Source: Siphonodentalium dalli
Lineage: Eukaryota > Mollusca > Scaphopoda > Gadilida > Siphonodentaliidae
NCBI GenBank assembly: GCA_032622095.1
Contig: CP136065.1
Coordinates: 114,927,195 to 114,991,194, forward strand
Length of the DNA: 64,000 bases
Direction of reading: 5' to 3'
The notes beneath the pieces were generated by a model, which saw only the letters and a program-made list of their open reading frames with translations, made no database searches and had not been told where the DNA came from. A program made the position numbers and the translations under genes. Position 1 is the first letter of the stretch, and the number at the start of each line of letters is the position of its first letter. This document shows positions 23,157 through 35,356 of this stretch, one piece after another.

Positions 23157-24199
23157 TCCATGGGCAGAACTATTGCAATTTATGATATGAATTATATCAA
23201 CTAGTATGAACGACCTTTCGAGTTTAGTATAGCATAAAATTGAAAGCATTGAGAACACTATCTTGGGGTAAGGTTAAGTTTTACTTTATTTCTTAATTCT
23301 GGTCTGGTACATGATCATAGCATTTCATGTCTGATATTGGGGAAGAATTTATGCTCATTGCGGTGCATGTTGTGCAGCTGTATCCATAAAACTGAGTCAT
23401 GGGAATTTTTCAGAAATTTTAGCCAATTTACCTGATTTACCCCAAAAAAATCAAAATTTAAAAAAAAATAGACTCTACCATAACATAAACCTCCTCAGAT
23501 ACATTCTAATTCCATGATATATGATAAGACTCTGAATTGGTTAACAAAACGGAATGAAAACGGGCTATTCTGACTAGACAGGTATTTTCAGATAGAAAAT
23601 CAGTTTTAGGGGGGTGGGTTAAGTTTTTGGAAATATCTCGGCTTGCTGGAAATCATTGCTGGTGAAGTTGATATTAATAAATCAGGTATATAATGCTGAA
23701 ATTTTTGATGCACCACTGTACTCTAGTAGCTCATGGTGGTTTTGTATGCACTTGTATGTCCAGAGCAAAACTCTTCATGAATCCACTAATTGAAGGTACA
23801 CGAACAATATTTGGTTGGTAACACATTTCCCATTGACGGCGAAATGGGTCAAATGGCCACGCCCCTTTTTGCGCGAAGTACTACCACCCGTCGTGACTAT
23901 ATCTCCAGAACCGTTGGACATAGGGGGTCGTGTGAACACTCAAAATGTGCGGAATGGCCACATTATGGGGGGTCAGTAATACATTTTCATATCCAAAAGT
24001 CAATGGTTTTTAAGATAATTGCCAAAAACCAAAAAAAAATCCATTTTTGAGGGCCTGAACCCCAATTTTGGGATTCAGCACTTTTATCTCAAAGTTGAGC
24101 CCCCAGTAATACATTTTCATATCCAAAAGTCAATGGTTTTTAAGATAATTGCCAAAAACCGATTTCAGCATGTAATGCACCACAAGTATACAATACCAC

Positions 24200-27100
24200 A
24201 AGGACACTTTTTAAAGAACTATCCGCATTCTCTGATCAACTTAAGAGCACAATTGACCACACACAATGGGATTAGCTGGAAATTGCTGCTGAGGATGTGT
24301 TTACCCCGACACACAACATGAGCTCTTCCCGACTGAACATGCCTAATGGAAACTGGTGTGCTTTACCAAAAATCAGGTAACAATTGTGCTCTAATCAACA
24401 GAAATGTACAGATTGAACAAAACAGGTTTTCAAAATTTGTTATCAACATTTAACAGCTGATCTGATTTAAGTGACCAAGCTATGAAACATGCTAAACACT
24501 TTTACTAAATGGAATGACCAGCTGTTTGCTTCATGCAGCAGCCACATGTTGCGATCTTAAAATGGGTATTGCATCTGGGCATAGTAAAAAGATGTTGTAA
24601 TCAGATAAGAGATGACCATATATACCAGTATATATTACAGAAGTATATAATCAATTCTTCCAAAAGGACACCTCATCTCACAAAAAGTTTTAGGAAATGA
24701 TGGAATCATCACTATTCAATCAATAGTAGAATGAGCCTTTGTCAGTCACACTTTAGTTTTGATTGGCCATGATAGTTGCAGGTTGGAGAAGATGAGGGTC
24801 TATAATTTCACTAACATAATTCTTCATAATAGCTAATAGCCCTCATAACTTACCATTTTAAAGATATTTTCATTTTCAATACCACCCCAGGTTAAGTGGT
24901 CCTACTAATTTTATATTTTGCTGATGGGTACTGCTGGATTGCTATGATCGATGTTTGTAGGTCAAGGCAATTCTGTTAAGAAATAGTACCATCATTTTAC
25001 CAAAAGTTGGTTCTTTTTGCATGGTATGGCTAATCCGAGCAATTTGTGCAAAAGTCAGTGTCTGTATGAAACATTCAAGAACATATATATATGTTTACCA
25101 CACATCAGCGTACACATTAAATATTTTGAAGTATATATACTTCAAAATATTTAATGTGTACGCTGATGTGTGGTAAACAACAGGAATAGTCATCTCAATT
25201 ATGGCCAGTTTGTAAAAACCAGCACCCATTATTAAAATATTTCACAATATACATGTTTTTTAATGTACACTACACATAGTGGCTTATCCTCGATTTGTTC
25301 AGATCGCTTTGCTTTACCTGACTATCATACCAAATTTATTAGCATCACCACTAAACTTGGGATGAATACTGCCAAATGAATATATTGTGATATATAGGGT
25401 AGTGGAAAAATAATGGTTGAGTCTTTTCAAAATATAATTCTAGTAAAACCTACACAATACCGTCTTGGTCTGATAAGACTCAGAGTCATGTTTATTTAGG
25501 AGTATAGACATGAAGTCCACCAGTCTCATGAAAATTAAATGGGCTCTGCACTAGTAACATCTGGGCTCCTGGGACCCATTAATATTGACAAATGCAACAC
25601 AAATGAAAAATACATAGTAACTTTCCTCAAACATAGATTATAACCTGACAATCATTGTGTTAGAATCAGTGTACATATGTATATGAAGGCATGGCCATAG
25701 CATGTTTTTGAAATACTCCAGAGTGCAGACCATAAATTTCACTAGAATATACATGTAGTTACTGCATGTATATCACACACATAAGGCGACTGACACACAT
25801 ACACGTACCTGCAGGGTTTACAATATTTGACATGTAAAGTATATATATATATCTCCTGTGCCTATAACATCAAACCAAACGGTTTACAGTACTTTTACTG
25901 ACATTTTTGGAGTGGCACATATACATACATAAAAAATAAAAGTCAATTTAAAGGGACGAAATGAAAAATAAATTTGTGCAACTATAATGGAGATCTATAT
26001 TGCATTACAACATCCACAAATCTACAAAATCTACAACATCCACAAATCTACAAAATCTACAAAAACATCTGACTATCATAGTCATTGGTAATGTGATCAT
26101 TTTTCCTTGATAAGTTGAAACATGAGGGAGGATTGCATAGCATGCATGGCTACCTGCAGAATGTAGATTTGTATGTATTTATATCTGCATATCAACTGAT
26201 GCTTGTATTTTTCTTCTAACTCACTCTGAGCTCACAACGCAACAGGATTGCATTCGGAATTTCAAGCCCATAAAGCTAGACACTTTAGAATCAAGCTTGC
26301 CAAATAAATTTCCATGAACTCACTCAGTTGAACACAAGGAACGATTGTCAAGTTGGAAAATATTCTGTATGTATGGAAGCCCTATATTTTTAATGTGTGG
26401 ATTTATTATAACTGGACTAAAGCCCTTATTAAAGTCTTTATTACTGGATATCACACCAATAATCAATAGACATGTATTTGTTAGTTTTTAACAGGACAAT
26501 ATATTTTAATATTACTGCAACTGCATCTTTCTTATGACTTATTTTCTTACAAACTCCCAAATTTGAACCAGAAACAATTTTGGGCAAATATACATCTATG
26601 TGTACATATACACATATCAGGATATAAATATAGGCGATCATGCCAGGCTGGCCATTATTTGTTCTAAAATAATATATGTGTTAGGGAAATTGTAGAACCT
26701 TTATACAAAATGGTGATGCAGCCAATCAAAATTGACGTGGGACTGACAAAGACACAACCTGCTCGACTACCGAATCATACTGATTGATCAAATTGTAGTA
26801 TCTCAACATCACTAAACCTGCTTGTGGGCTGAGTATAATTCAATTCAACATTAGAATACCATAAAAACACCCTGTTCTCCCATAAGTTTAAAGAAAATAA
26901 CACATTGAACTCATTTACATGTATATTGCTAATGTGATACATGTATATGTCATTCCATTTATAACCATTTTGGCAACCATCTCACATCAAAGGCCATGAA
27001 ATCTAGATAACAAAAGATGAACTACATTCAAATTATATCACCAGGTAACCTTTTTGTAGGACTTTTAGGTTACTGAACAAAGATGATTTCCTCAACATCT

Positions 27101-27270
27101 TTGTTATTGGAAAAATGTTTGTTTTTCATTCTACGACCAATATATTCCATCCAAAAACCTTATTTTAAGGGTCAAGAGCTCCCTGAAGGTCAATCCCATC
27201 CGATAATGGTACAGAAAATATCAGAAATGATACCTGTATGTGGCACCGATGGATATAGGTCAATAAAATT
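24200..27270. other. AT-rich interior of the long-TIR element; no gene seen
   Basis: Apart from the palindrome at 25093-25178 and a short direct repeat 'acatccacaaatctacaaaa' at about 26010-26060, no feature was recognised. ORFs are short and low in complexity. Confidence 0.5.
25093..25178. repeat. Perfect 86-bp palindrome
   Basis: The 43-bp arms GTTTACCACACATCAGCGTA... are exactly complementary with no spacer (centre between 25135 and 25136, AGTATA|TATACT). It is preceded by a short TA run. Such a structure can form a cruciform or a long RNA hairpin in the ANKRD40 pre-mRNA. Confidence 0.95.
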
Positions 27271-28133
27271 CTAATTGGGGGCTCAACTTTGAGATAAAAG
27301 TGCTGAATCCCAAAATTGGGGTTCAGGCCCTCAAAAATGGATTTTTTTTTTGGTTTTTGGCAATTATCTTAAAAACCATTGACTTTTGGATATGAAAATG
27401 TATTACTGACCCCCCATCATGTGGCCATTCCGCACATTTTGAGTGGTCACACGACCCCCTATGTCCAACGGTTCTGGAGATATAGTCACGACGGTTGGTA
27501 GTACTTCGCGCAAAAAGGGGCGTGGCCATTTGACCCATTTCGCCGTCAATGGGAAATGTGTTACCAACCAAATATTGTTCGTGTACCTTCAATTAGTGGA
27601 TTCATGAAGAGTTTTGCTCTGGACATACAAGTGCATACAAAACCACCATGAGCTACTAGAGTACTGAGAGTTTATACCAAAAAATTAAAATTTTATAGGA
27701 AATCTTCTGGAAAACTTTTTTGAAAAAGCACTGCAATTTATGCATTTTTTTGGCATTTTCGTGAATTTTTCACAAAAATTGTTGGATAATATAACTTTTT
27801 GCACATCATAAATGTTAAGCAACCCAGATAGAATAAGTATATGATATTCAAATTTATTTTATTTAACATTTGTCTTATTTTATTGGTTTTCCTGATTATA
27901 CTGAAATTTGCAAGTCAAAAACATCATAAAGGTCAAGAAAATATATTTTCCACCTGCTCCGCCCTAGATACCTCAGTGTTTTGGAACCCCCATGGGGCAA
28001 GGATAATTGGAGATAGCGTCAAAATTTCTACCCTTTCGTGTGACACTACCCTCATCTGGGGACCGGTCTACCTGGACAAGTACAAGTAAAACTCATACTG
28101 TACACAACATTGTATAATGACATTTGTATTAGT

Positions 28134-29090
28134 CGAGTTTTTTTCCAAAACTCGACTTATAGTTTGATGGGGGACGGCGGGCGGCGGACGGGCGGGCGGG
28201 CGGCCTGTTTTGCTTATAACTCAACCGTTTATTGACGGTGTGTGAGTACATATCCATGCACGTAAGCTGCAGACAAAAAATCGGGTTCGTCCGCACATTT
28301 ATTACAGAGTTATGGACCTTTGCCATTTTTCACTGATTTTAGGCTCGTTAGCGCAACAACTTCAACAAACGTTATCTGATTTGATTGAAATTTGGGATAT
28401 AGGTGTCTCCCAAGAATATCTCGGACGAGTTCGAAAACCGGCCTGGTCCGATAAAATTTGATAGAGTTATGGCCCTTAATTAGTCATTTTTCACGAATTT
28501 TCAGCTCGTTAGCGCGATAACTTCAACAAACGTTATCCGATTTGATTGAAATTTGGTATATAGGTGTCTCCCAATAATATCTCGGACGAGTTCGAAAACC
28601 GGCCTGGTCCGATAAAATTTGATAGAGTTATGGCCCTTAATTAGTCATTTTTCACGAATTTTCAGCTCGTTAGCGCGATAACTTCAACAAACGTTATCCG
28701 ATTTGATTGACATTTTGATATATAGGTGTCTCCCAAGAATACCTCGGACGAGTTAGAAAACCGGCCCGGTCCGATAAAATTTGATAGAGTTATGGTCCTT
28801 AAGTAGTCATTTTGTACGAATTTTGAGCTCGTTAGCGCGATAACTTCAACAAACGTCCCGGATTTGTTTAAAATTTGGAATAGACGTACTTGCCAAGAAT
28901 ATTTCGGACGAGTTCGAAAACCAGCCTGGCCCGATAAAATTTGATAGAGTTATGGCCCTTAATTAGTCATTTTTCGATTTTACCTATTAATTAGTCTACC
29001 GATACTGATGCACACCAATTGGCGGTAGCCACCGGCGGTAAGCCACCGAAAACGAGACACAGCATCTCTGATGCCACCTCTTGTTATCAA
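28134..29090. repeat. Element with four ~160-bp tandem units
   Basis: It starts with a hairpin (AGTCGAGTTTTTTTCC / aaaactcgact), then a GC-rich tract (gggcggcggacgggcgggcg), then four units from 28342, 28503, 28664 and 28826. Each has 'gctcgttagcgcgataactt', 'caacaaacgttatccgattt', 'aatatctcggacgagttcga' and 'gagttatggcccttaattag'. It ends with 'cggtagccaccggcggtaag' and 'cacctcttgttatc'. It is probably a non-autonomous mobile element whose termini were not defined. Confidence 0.75.
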
Positions 29091-29522
29091 TATGTATGTT
29101 TACCCAAATTTATTTGGGAATTTTGGTATTTGTCGGCACTTAATTCTCTATAAACGCCTGTATTTGATCATCAGAAAGCATGATTTGGAACAGTAAACAC
29201 GGAAATAAAAATAAAACTCAATGAGGAAGTGAAACGTCTGCTAAATCCACCAGTGTTGAACGCGCATCACAATTTCACCGATTCATATCGCAATAGTTAA
29301 TTCGTGACATCACAGAGTCCTGATAAAAAAGTCATATTGCACACTTATATGATATGTCCAATATGATACTCGGGAGTCCAATAACACTTTTTCCTGGATT
29401 TTCACGTGCCGGCTTTTGCCCAATCAGAAATAGTGTTAGTTAAGGGATGTATAATAATAAATTATATTATAATATAAACAATATTATTCAGCAATGAAGA
29501 CTATGGGTGATGGAATACTTAC

Positions 29523-29671
29523 TCCCCAGTAATTTGTGGATTTCAGCATTAGATGTCAGTTGTGCAGCAATCTCTCCATTGTTTGTCTTGATAGTTTTGT
29601 CAGCGCCATGGTCCAGGATATATGCTACAGCGTGCGTGTGATTTCTCTTACAAGCCCAATGTAAAGCTGTC
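29523..29671 (-). CDS. ANKRD40: ANKRD40-like gene, exon 2: ankyrin repeats
   Basis: The acceptor is ctttatattgtag (AG 29673-29672) and the donor GGGA|GTAAGT (GT 29522-29521). It has 149 bp: one base completing the Trp codon of exon 1, 49 codons, and one base passed to exon 3. It reads TALHWACKRNHTHAVAYILD then HGADKTIKTNNGEIAAQLTS. The TALHWACKRNH and GADK cores are classical ankyrin-repeat signatures, and they align with human ANKRD40 TCLHWACKRNHGQVVSYLLK and SGADKEILTTKGEMPVQLTS. Ankyrin repeats mediate protein-protein contacts; the partner is not known to me. Confidence 0.95.
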
Positions 29672-29689
29672 CTACAATATAAAGAACAG

Positions 29690-31700
29690 CATCATACTGT
29701 TTCATACAACAAGGCTGTATTGAATAGGTGGTGATTATTATTATAACAAACCACTTATGGCCAGTAAAAAACAAGAGGCCTGGAAATCACAAGGTGGGCT
29801 GGCGGGCTGCCCGCCTAGAATTTTCCAAGGCAGGCTTTTTATAGCCCACCTTGTCTACAATAGGAAATTTATTTAGTTATTTTATTGCGTTTTATGAGAA
29901 AAATTCTGCCTCGAAATCGTAAAGAATTATATTGTACAGTGTGTGTGCATGCGTGACGTCAGCAACTGATGGTAATAGCGGAATCATTAAATTGAATAAA
30001 TTAAATTAATTAAATCAAATAAAGCAGTCATTTGTAATTGTATTCAAGTGTAAATATACTGGATTTAATATGCTACCTGATTGTGTATTTTATGTAACAC
30101 AACATAAAAATTCCTTTAAACATTGACAAACTCACCCAAATTCGTTGGATGGGTTGGACACCGACTGAAATTGTTGAGTACAAACACTCTTACATTTTGT
30201 TTGTGGTTCATATTAATTATCATAACATATAAAACATAATTAAATATTCACCATACCATACTGCGGGGGATTTGACATTCACAACTCTGGACATTTTTTT
30301 TCCACATAACAAAATTAATTTAGATGAAGTTAAAAAACATCAAAAATAGACAAAGGGCAGTCGTAACTCAGGTAAAATAAATCATAACTGTAAAAGTTGA
30401 GGAGGGCTATAGCCCTTCTAGGAAAATCTAGGAGGGCTATTAATAGCCCTCCTGGATTTTCTGGACTGCCAGTCCTGCTCCAACTCAGGATTGATATACC
30501 CAGAAGATATATGCTGGCATATTTTCCCTACTATTCACCAAAACATAATTCATTTCATATGATATCCTTCTAGGTCATTTTAGGCCTTATTTATCACAGC
30601 AAACCGAAAGCCACACTCAAAAACTTTGCTGTAACATTTTGTATAAGATCTGATCCTTACAAAGTTTGGTGATGATCGGATGAGGAATGTGATCTGTAGA
30701 GTGTGCCAAAGGATTTAGTCATGCAAAAAGAAAAATATACATCATTGGGCCTTTTTATTAAAGCACTAATGAAGGTGAACCTCCATGTCAAATTTCATTC
30801 AAATCAAATAACCCGAGATACTTAGGTGGATGGACAAAAAAAAATAATTTCCAGATAAATAAAATAAGACGGAAAAAAAATTCAAATTTGACAGTTCCAA
30901 ACTCAAGTAATTTTATTTGATGATCAATGTATATAAAACAATATGGTAATGTGACTCTGCTGTGGAAGCCATGGCTTACAGGTCAGAGCCCTATAATACA
31001 CTAATTATACATGTAATAGAGACATAAACTACATGTGGGTACAAGTGCAAGAGCAGAAGAACAGTTGGGAGAGAGATGTAGGTTGGGAGAGGGTGGGGTG
31101 GTACATAGTGTGCATAATATGTTGGAGATTATATTAGTTATAAGCAATAAAATTATATGTTAATTGAACTCATGAAACCATATTTATTCAGTTTAATGAG
31201 TGTGTAAGGTTGTGACTAAATCAGTGGAGCTCAGTTGATTTAGGCTAAGAATATGGCAAATTTTTTTTATCATTCTTTAAAGACATACTATGTACTTGTT
31301 CGGGTGCGTGAAACTGATGTTAGTATTCAGGTGCTATGACAACTGGAGGAATGTAACATTCTACTGACATCTCCAAAAATTGGAAGCAAATCGACTGTAT
31401 ACCACCCCATAGAAAACATCGTCAGAACTACGCTCAATTGTAAATATTTACTACTCGATTCGGGACTCATCTATCGGTGATAAACTAAATAAAACGATTT
31501 CGCCGTCGAGAGGCACTGCATTTAATTCATATATAAGAATGGCGGTGTGTGTTTTCAATTTGGATATACTATTTGTAAAACTTACTACTTTGAACAAGAT
31601 TATTCTGCATTTATATTTGATCACTATACCAGAGTGTTTCCCATCACTTTTATAAATTTGAATTATATAGAAGGTCATTAAGACATATGGATAATTTATG
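29690..31700. other. ANKRD40 intron 1, proximal part: relics only
   Basis: At about 29776-29850 and 30395-30475 there are GC-rich foldback segments (ggtgggctggcgggctgccc; aggagggctatagcccttct), perhaps the ends of one element, but no TSD was found. A fragment of the dispersed repeat is at 30650-30740. No ORF of note. Confidence 0.4.
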
Positions 31701-31710
31701 ATACAATGTA

Positions 31711-32600
31711 ACAGTCATTGATAAAGTAATCTTTTAGATATTTGGGGCAGTCAATACTAATTTCAATGCATAATTTGCAAGCTTCAGGGAGGCTATACCA
31801 TAATACTCGGGCTCTGTTTGAGATTGCCTTTTTGGAAGGTTTCAATGGTCCTTTTAAATTCATGATATAGATCAGGGACCAGCCTAGGGTCAAAATATAG
31901 GGAGAAGTGACTTCTCCCTCTTGGAAAAATAAGGAAAAGTGAGGGCTTACCAGGGAGAAGTGGAGCGTTAGTGCGACTATTTGTCGCTAGTAACTATTCA
32001 TTAGAACTGATTGTTTTAGCTGTTATTATTGTCCACAATAGATTTTCTACATGTGTGAGGATAAACTGGAAGTGTTAAGCTGAGCAGTAGATCATCCAGT
32101 CACCAATTCTTCAGGGAGATTAAAAATTTAACTAAAAAATATATATTTTTTTTTTTATTTTTTTTTTTTTTTTAGGGAGACATCCACTTCTCGCCGACGT
32201 CATTTCAGGGAGACTTGCGGCCACACAGGGCGACTATTTCGCCCACGTCGCCCCCTAGGCTGGTCCCTGATATAGATTACCTTTTGATTTTGCGCAAGTA
32301 TTATGACTGTAAATATGCTAGATTTGTGAATAATTTTGATATTTTTAGGGCGTTCTGTAGTTTTCTGATGTTAGTTAGATTTTTGTTTTTGGTGGACGAG
32401 CTCCAGATTGCATTACAGTAGGTCATGTAGGGAATAATAATGATAGATACAGTTTTCAATGTAGTAGTAGGAACATAGTCACTGATTTTTTCTTAGAATT
32501 CTGACATTGCTGGACAGATTAGAGCATATTAAACTTATGTTTGTCCCAAAATAGATTGTCTTCAATAGCGACACCTAAAAATTTAGTATTCATCACTCTT
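31711..32600 (-). pseudogene. LINE reverse transcriptase C-terminal relic, split by a hAT-like insertion
   Basis: On the - strand, from about 32600 down, shifting frames give KFLGVAIEDNLFW, then NAIWSSSTKNKNL, then, beyond the insertion at 31873-32269, NRARVLWYSLPEACKL. These follow the order of motifs in the thumb/C-terminal region of jockey/Rex/CR1-type reverse transcriptases (KFLGVxID, YCxxVWG, R(G/A)xxLWNSLP). Several stops and frameshifts are present. It is a different family from the two LINEs at 39-53 kb. Confidence 0.7.
31873..32269. mobile_element. hAT-like MITE, 397 bp, TSD ATATAGAT
   Basis: Perfect 17-bp TIRs CAGGGACCAGCCTAGGG at both ends are flanked by ATATAGAT at 31865-31872 and 32270-32277. 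It contains a long T tract (about 32146-32174) and 'gggagaagt/acttctccc' inverted motifs. It interrupts the older reverse transcriptase relic. Confidence 0.92.
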
Positions 32601-32916
32601 AGTATTGATGTTCTTGTCATTTATATATAGGCCCATAGCAAATGTGTATCATTGTATTGATTTGCGCAAAGTGAGATACGTGAATATAATTGAAAGAACA
32701 AGCCACTATTATTATTTTTTGTGTTGTTATTCTAACTTATTCATTTAAAATATGTCTCTATTGACATATACACACCCGTTCCTCCCTTTAATGTCGTCTC
32801 TTTAGCCCATTTTAGGGGACCTCCGCAAATTCGAGGATCTCTGCAAACAGGAACCTACTACAAATCGTCGCACCCTGAAGGCTAAATAAATAATGACCAT
32901 CATGCCATGATCAATT

Positions 32917-35317
32917 CTGGGTTTCTACTAGGGGTTGGGGGAATGTGGCCATATTTGGGAAGCACATACCCGGCGCCCTGTCATGAGAAAATTTTCATGT
33001 TTATCACTGAAAAGTAGCCATTTCCTTGCATTTGAGACAACAAGCAGGAACATTGAACCTTCCTATAGAAACCAAATTAAAACAGATCGTCCTTCTTTTG
33101 ATCTCAAGTAGACGAGCTAAAAGCATGTAACACCACAATATAAAGTTGATACAACAACTTTTTATGACAGTAGCAATTTAAGCGGCATCAAAGGAACTAT
33201 GGCGGTTGGCAAAGACACATTGTCACACTCGGTGTCAAGTGTACTCTAGCAGTAACCAGTGATAACTAGAATGCACTCATAGAGATGCCAACGTGCGCAA
33301 AAATGTAATAAAAAATAATTAAAAAAATAATTTCACTGTATTTTACTTAATTTATTTAATTTAATTTAATTTAATGTTAGCAAAAAAAGACAATTACAAT
33401 CTTCAATAATTTTATGAGTATATAATATATTATAATCACATTGATATATGTAAGGGAAGTATAACTGGATTATTATCATGGCAGTAAAAAATGCATATTC
33501 CATGGGAACACTATGGGAACAAACAAAACAGAGAAGGGGAAGGAATAAGGAATACCCCTATTTATATGATGTAAGGAATAAGGAATACCCCTATTTATCC
33601 ACCTCCTACCCCTGTCTACTATACAGATAAAGCCCATCAGATAAACCACGCCTCTATCCGTCTACTAGACAGATAAAGCATCCTCTACTAGACAGATAAA
33701 CTTAAAATATGCAAGGAAGAAAGGTTACAAGAACTTGGAGCAGTTAACCTCCAGCAGTTCGTGAGTGACGTCACTGGGTCGTAACAACGTTATGGAGCAT
33801 CATTAGAATGGACCATGCTGGTTTCCGTTGTTAGTGACAGCGTCCTTAGAAATGTCAACATACACAACGTATTTTTGTGCAACAACTTTCTAAAAGATCA
33901 AAGGATGCGCTCCAAAACGCACTCAAATAGAATTTTTAAATGTTCAGTTGGTGAAATCTATAACTTGGTTAAGCAATTGGCAGTTTGTTACTATATAAAG
34001 TATAAGATATTCTTCCGTGAGCTGGTAGTAGTTCATAAGTGAATCGGTAGGTTGACACCAACGTACGTACCTACGAATCTGACTGATCGCCATACTGTTG
34101 CGCGAGCGCACGTAATTATGTCATGAGCAGAGGTCATATCACCTGCTATGTGCACGTTCTGCATGCTTTCTTTGTGTTTCACAGTACCATTTAAAACAAA
34201 TTGGTGTAAAATCAAAAGCCATTCCTCAGTCGGAGTTGACTGATGGATTCGTATTATGGATAATTTTGTATTAATTGGATAGGGAATAAATACACTGTCA
34301 CTGATAATAACTATTAATATTGTAAGTGTTTTATTTATAATTAAACATTTCTTTGATACAGACCTTGTTTTGAGGTAACATGTCTGCTCTGTTCATCGCA
34401 GCGACTGCCAGACCTCACCTGTGTTCACGGCTGTAGCTCAGAATTCACCCCCCTAATGACTTACCGATATATAATGCACATTCTGATGGAAAATAGTGGG
34501 TCACAAAGTTGGGACTTATAGACACAAATCTACATATGGCAAATTAAAATAAGAGAGGCTGATTACTACTAAACATTCGGCAACACAGCTTTACCCTGGA
34601 TGGTGTAGACAACTGTGCACAAGGTCCGTGCTACTGATCATGTCTTATTCAGGCACCAAGTGCAGGAATCCTAGCAATCTGTTAATCATCAGTGTCGGTG
34701 ATCGCTCATCCTGCGTAAAAAGGAGAGATCCGGGCCAGCTCGTCCCAGGGCCCACTCAGTCCAGACAAGTATTCTTTTGGTGTTGGGCTTTTTCATTATG
34801 GCGAAATTACACGAAGGACTGTCATGGATGTACTATGTAGTTTCCCAACCATGTCGTGTCCATGCGAGTATGCCAATATTAGGCAATGCGGTTTAAATAA
34901 TTCTTTGTGATTCATAGTTCAGTTGTGCTTGACATATAAGCCCATGCACATATGCACGGCTCAGCCATTTTACAATTCCGGCGGCGGAGATTTTTTCATA
35001 TGGCTGGCGTTAGAGATAATATGGCTGGCGGCGACTTGTGGCCAATATGGCTGGCGGCGGCGTGCGATGGCGGCTTCGGGCTCTAGCGGGCGGGTTGTCC
35101 CGGGGCGGGTTGTCTCGGAGTGAAACGGGGCGGGTCGTCTCAGGGGCGGGTAGTCACGGACCCGTGACATCAAGTAAAATCTAAATTATATCATAATTTA
35201 CATAAAAGTGGGTACTGGGACGGCTGGCTATTTTGGTCTGTGGCTATTTTTGGAGCAATATTAAATCAAGGTTGGGGAGGGGAATGAGGCCGCTGGAGGC
35301 TGGACGGTCGGCCGGCC
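32917..35317. mobile_element. TIR family A, inverted copy with two internal insertions
   Basis: It starts CTGGGTTTCTACTAGGGG (32917) and runs as the reverse complement of the copy at 19773-20736, ending 'aggggaatgaggccgctgga' near 35300 with the terminal repeat lost. Two stretches absent from the other copy are inserted: about 33285-34090 (AT-rich, with a triplicated 'ctactagacagataaa' motif at 33650-33700) and about 34745-35205 (GC-rich tract). Confidence 0.7.
34970..35165. repeat. GC-rich short tandem repeats (CpG-rich)
   Basis: 'atatggctggcggcg' occurs about three times and 'cggggcgggttgtct' about four times. This local GC/CpG peak stands out from the AT-rich surroundings. It lies inside the inserted segment of the family A copy, so it is probably transposon DNA rather than a promoter CpG island. 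Confidence 0.65.
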
Positions 35318-35356
35318 AATCATTCCAACGTTAATGTACATTGATTGAACATTTGT

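Larger units (their letters stand above)
23718..27664. mobile_element. ~3.9-kb element bounded by ~390-bp inverted repeats
   Basis: The left arm 23718-24105 and right arm 27276-27664 are inverted copies with over 95% identity by eye (GTACTCTAGTAGCTCATGG ends; shared 'catttcccattgacggcg', 'ccgttggacatagggggtcg'). Matching differences are few, for example tatgggg against gatgggg. Inside the left arm a further partial direct copy follows (24105-24160, 'catatccaaaagtcaatgg'). The 3.2-kb interior is AT-rich with no recognisable transposase and contains the perfect palindrome at 25093-25178. No clear target-site duplication was found, so it may be a long-TIR transposon or an inverted segmental duplication. 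Confidence 0.6.

Noticed and set aside
27841-28089. 82-codon + strand ORF as an exon
   Set aside because: It is hydrophobic and AT-driven at its start, and no splice sites or family are recognisable.
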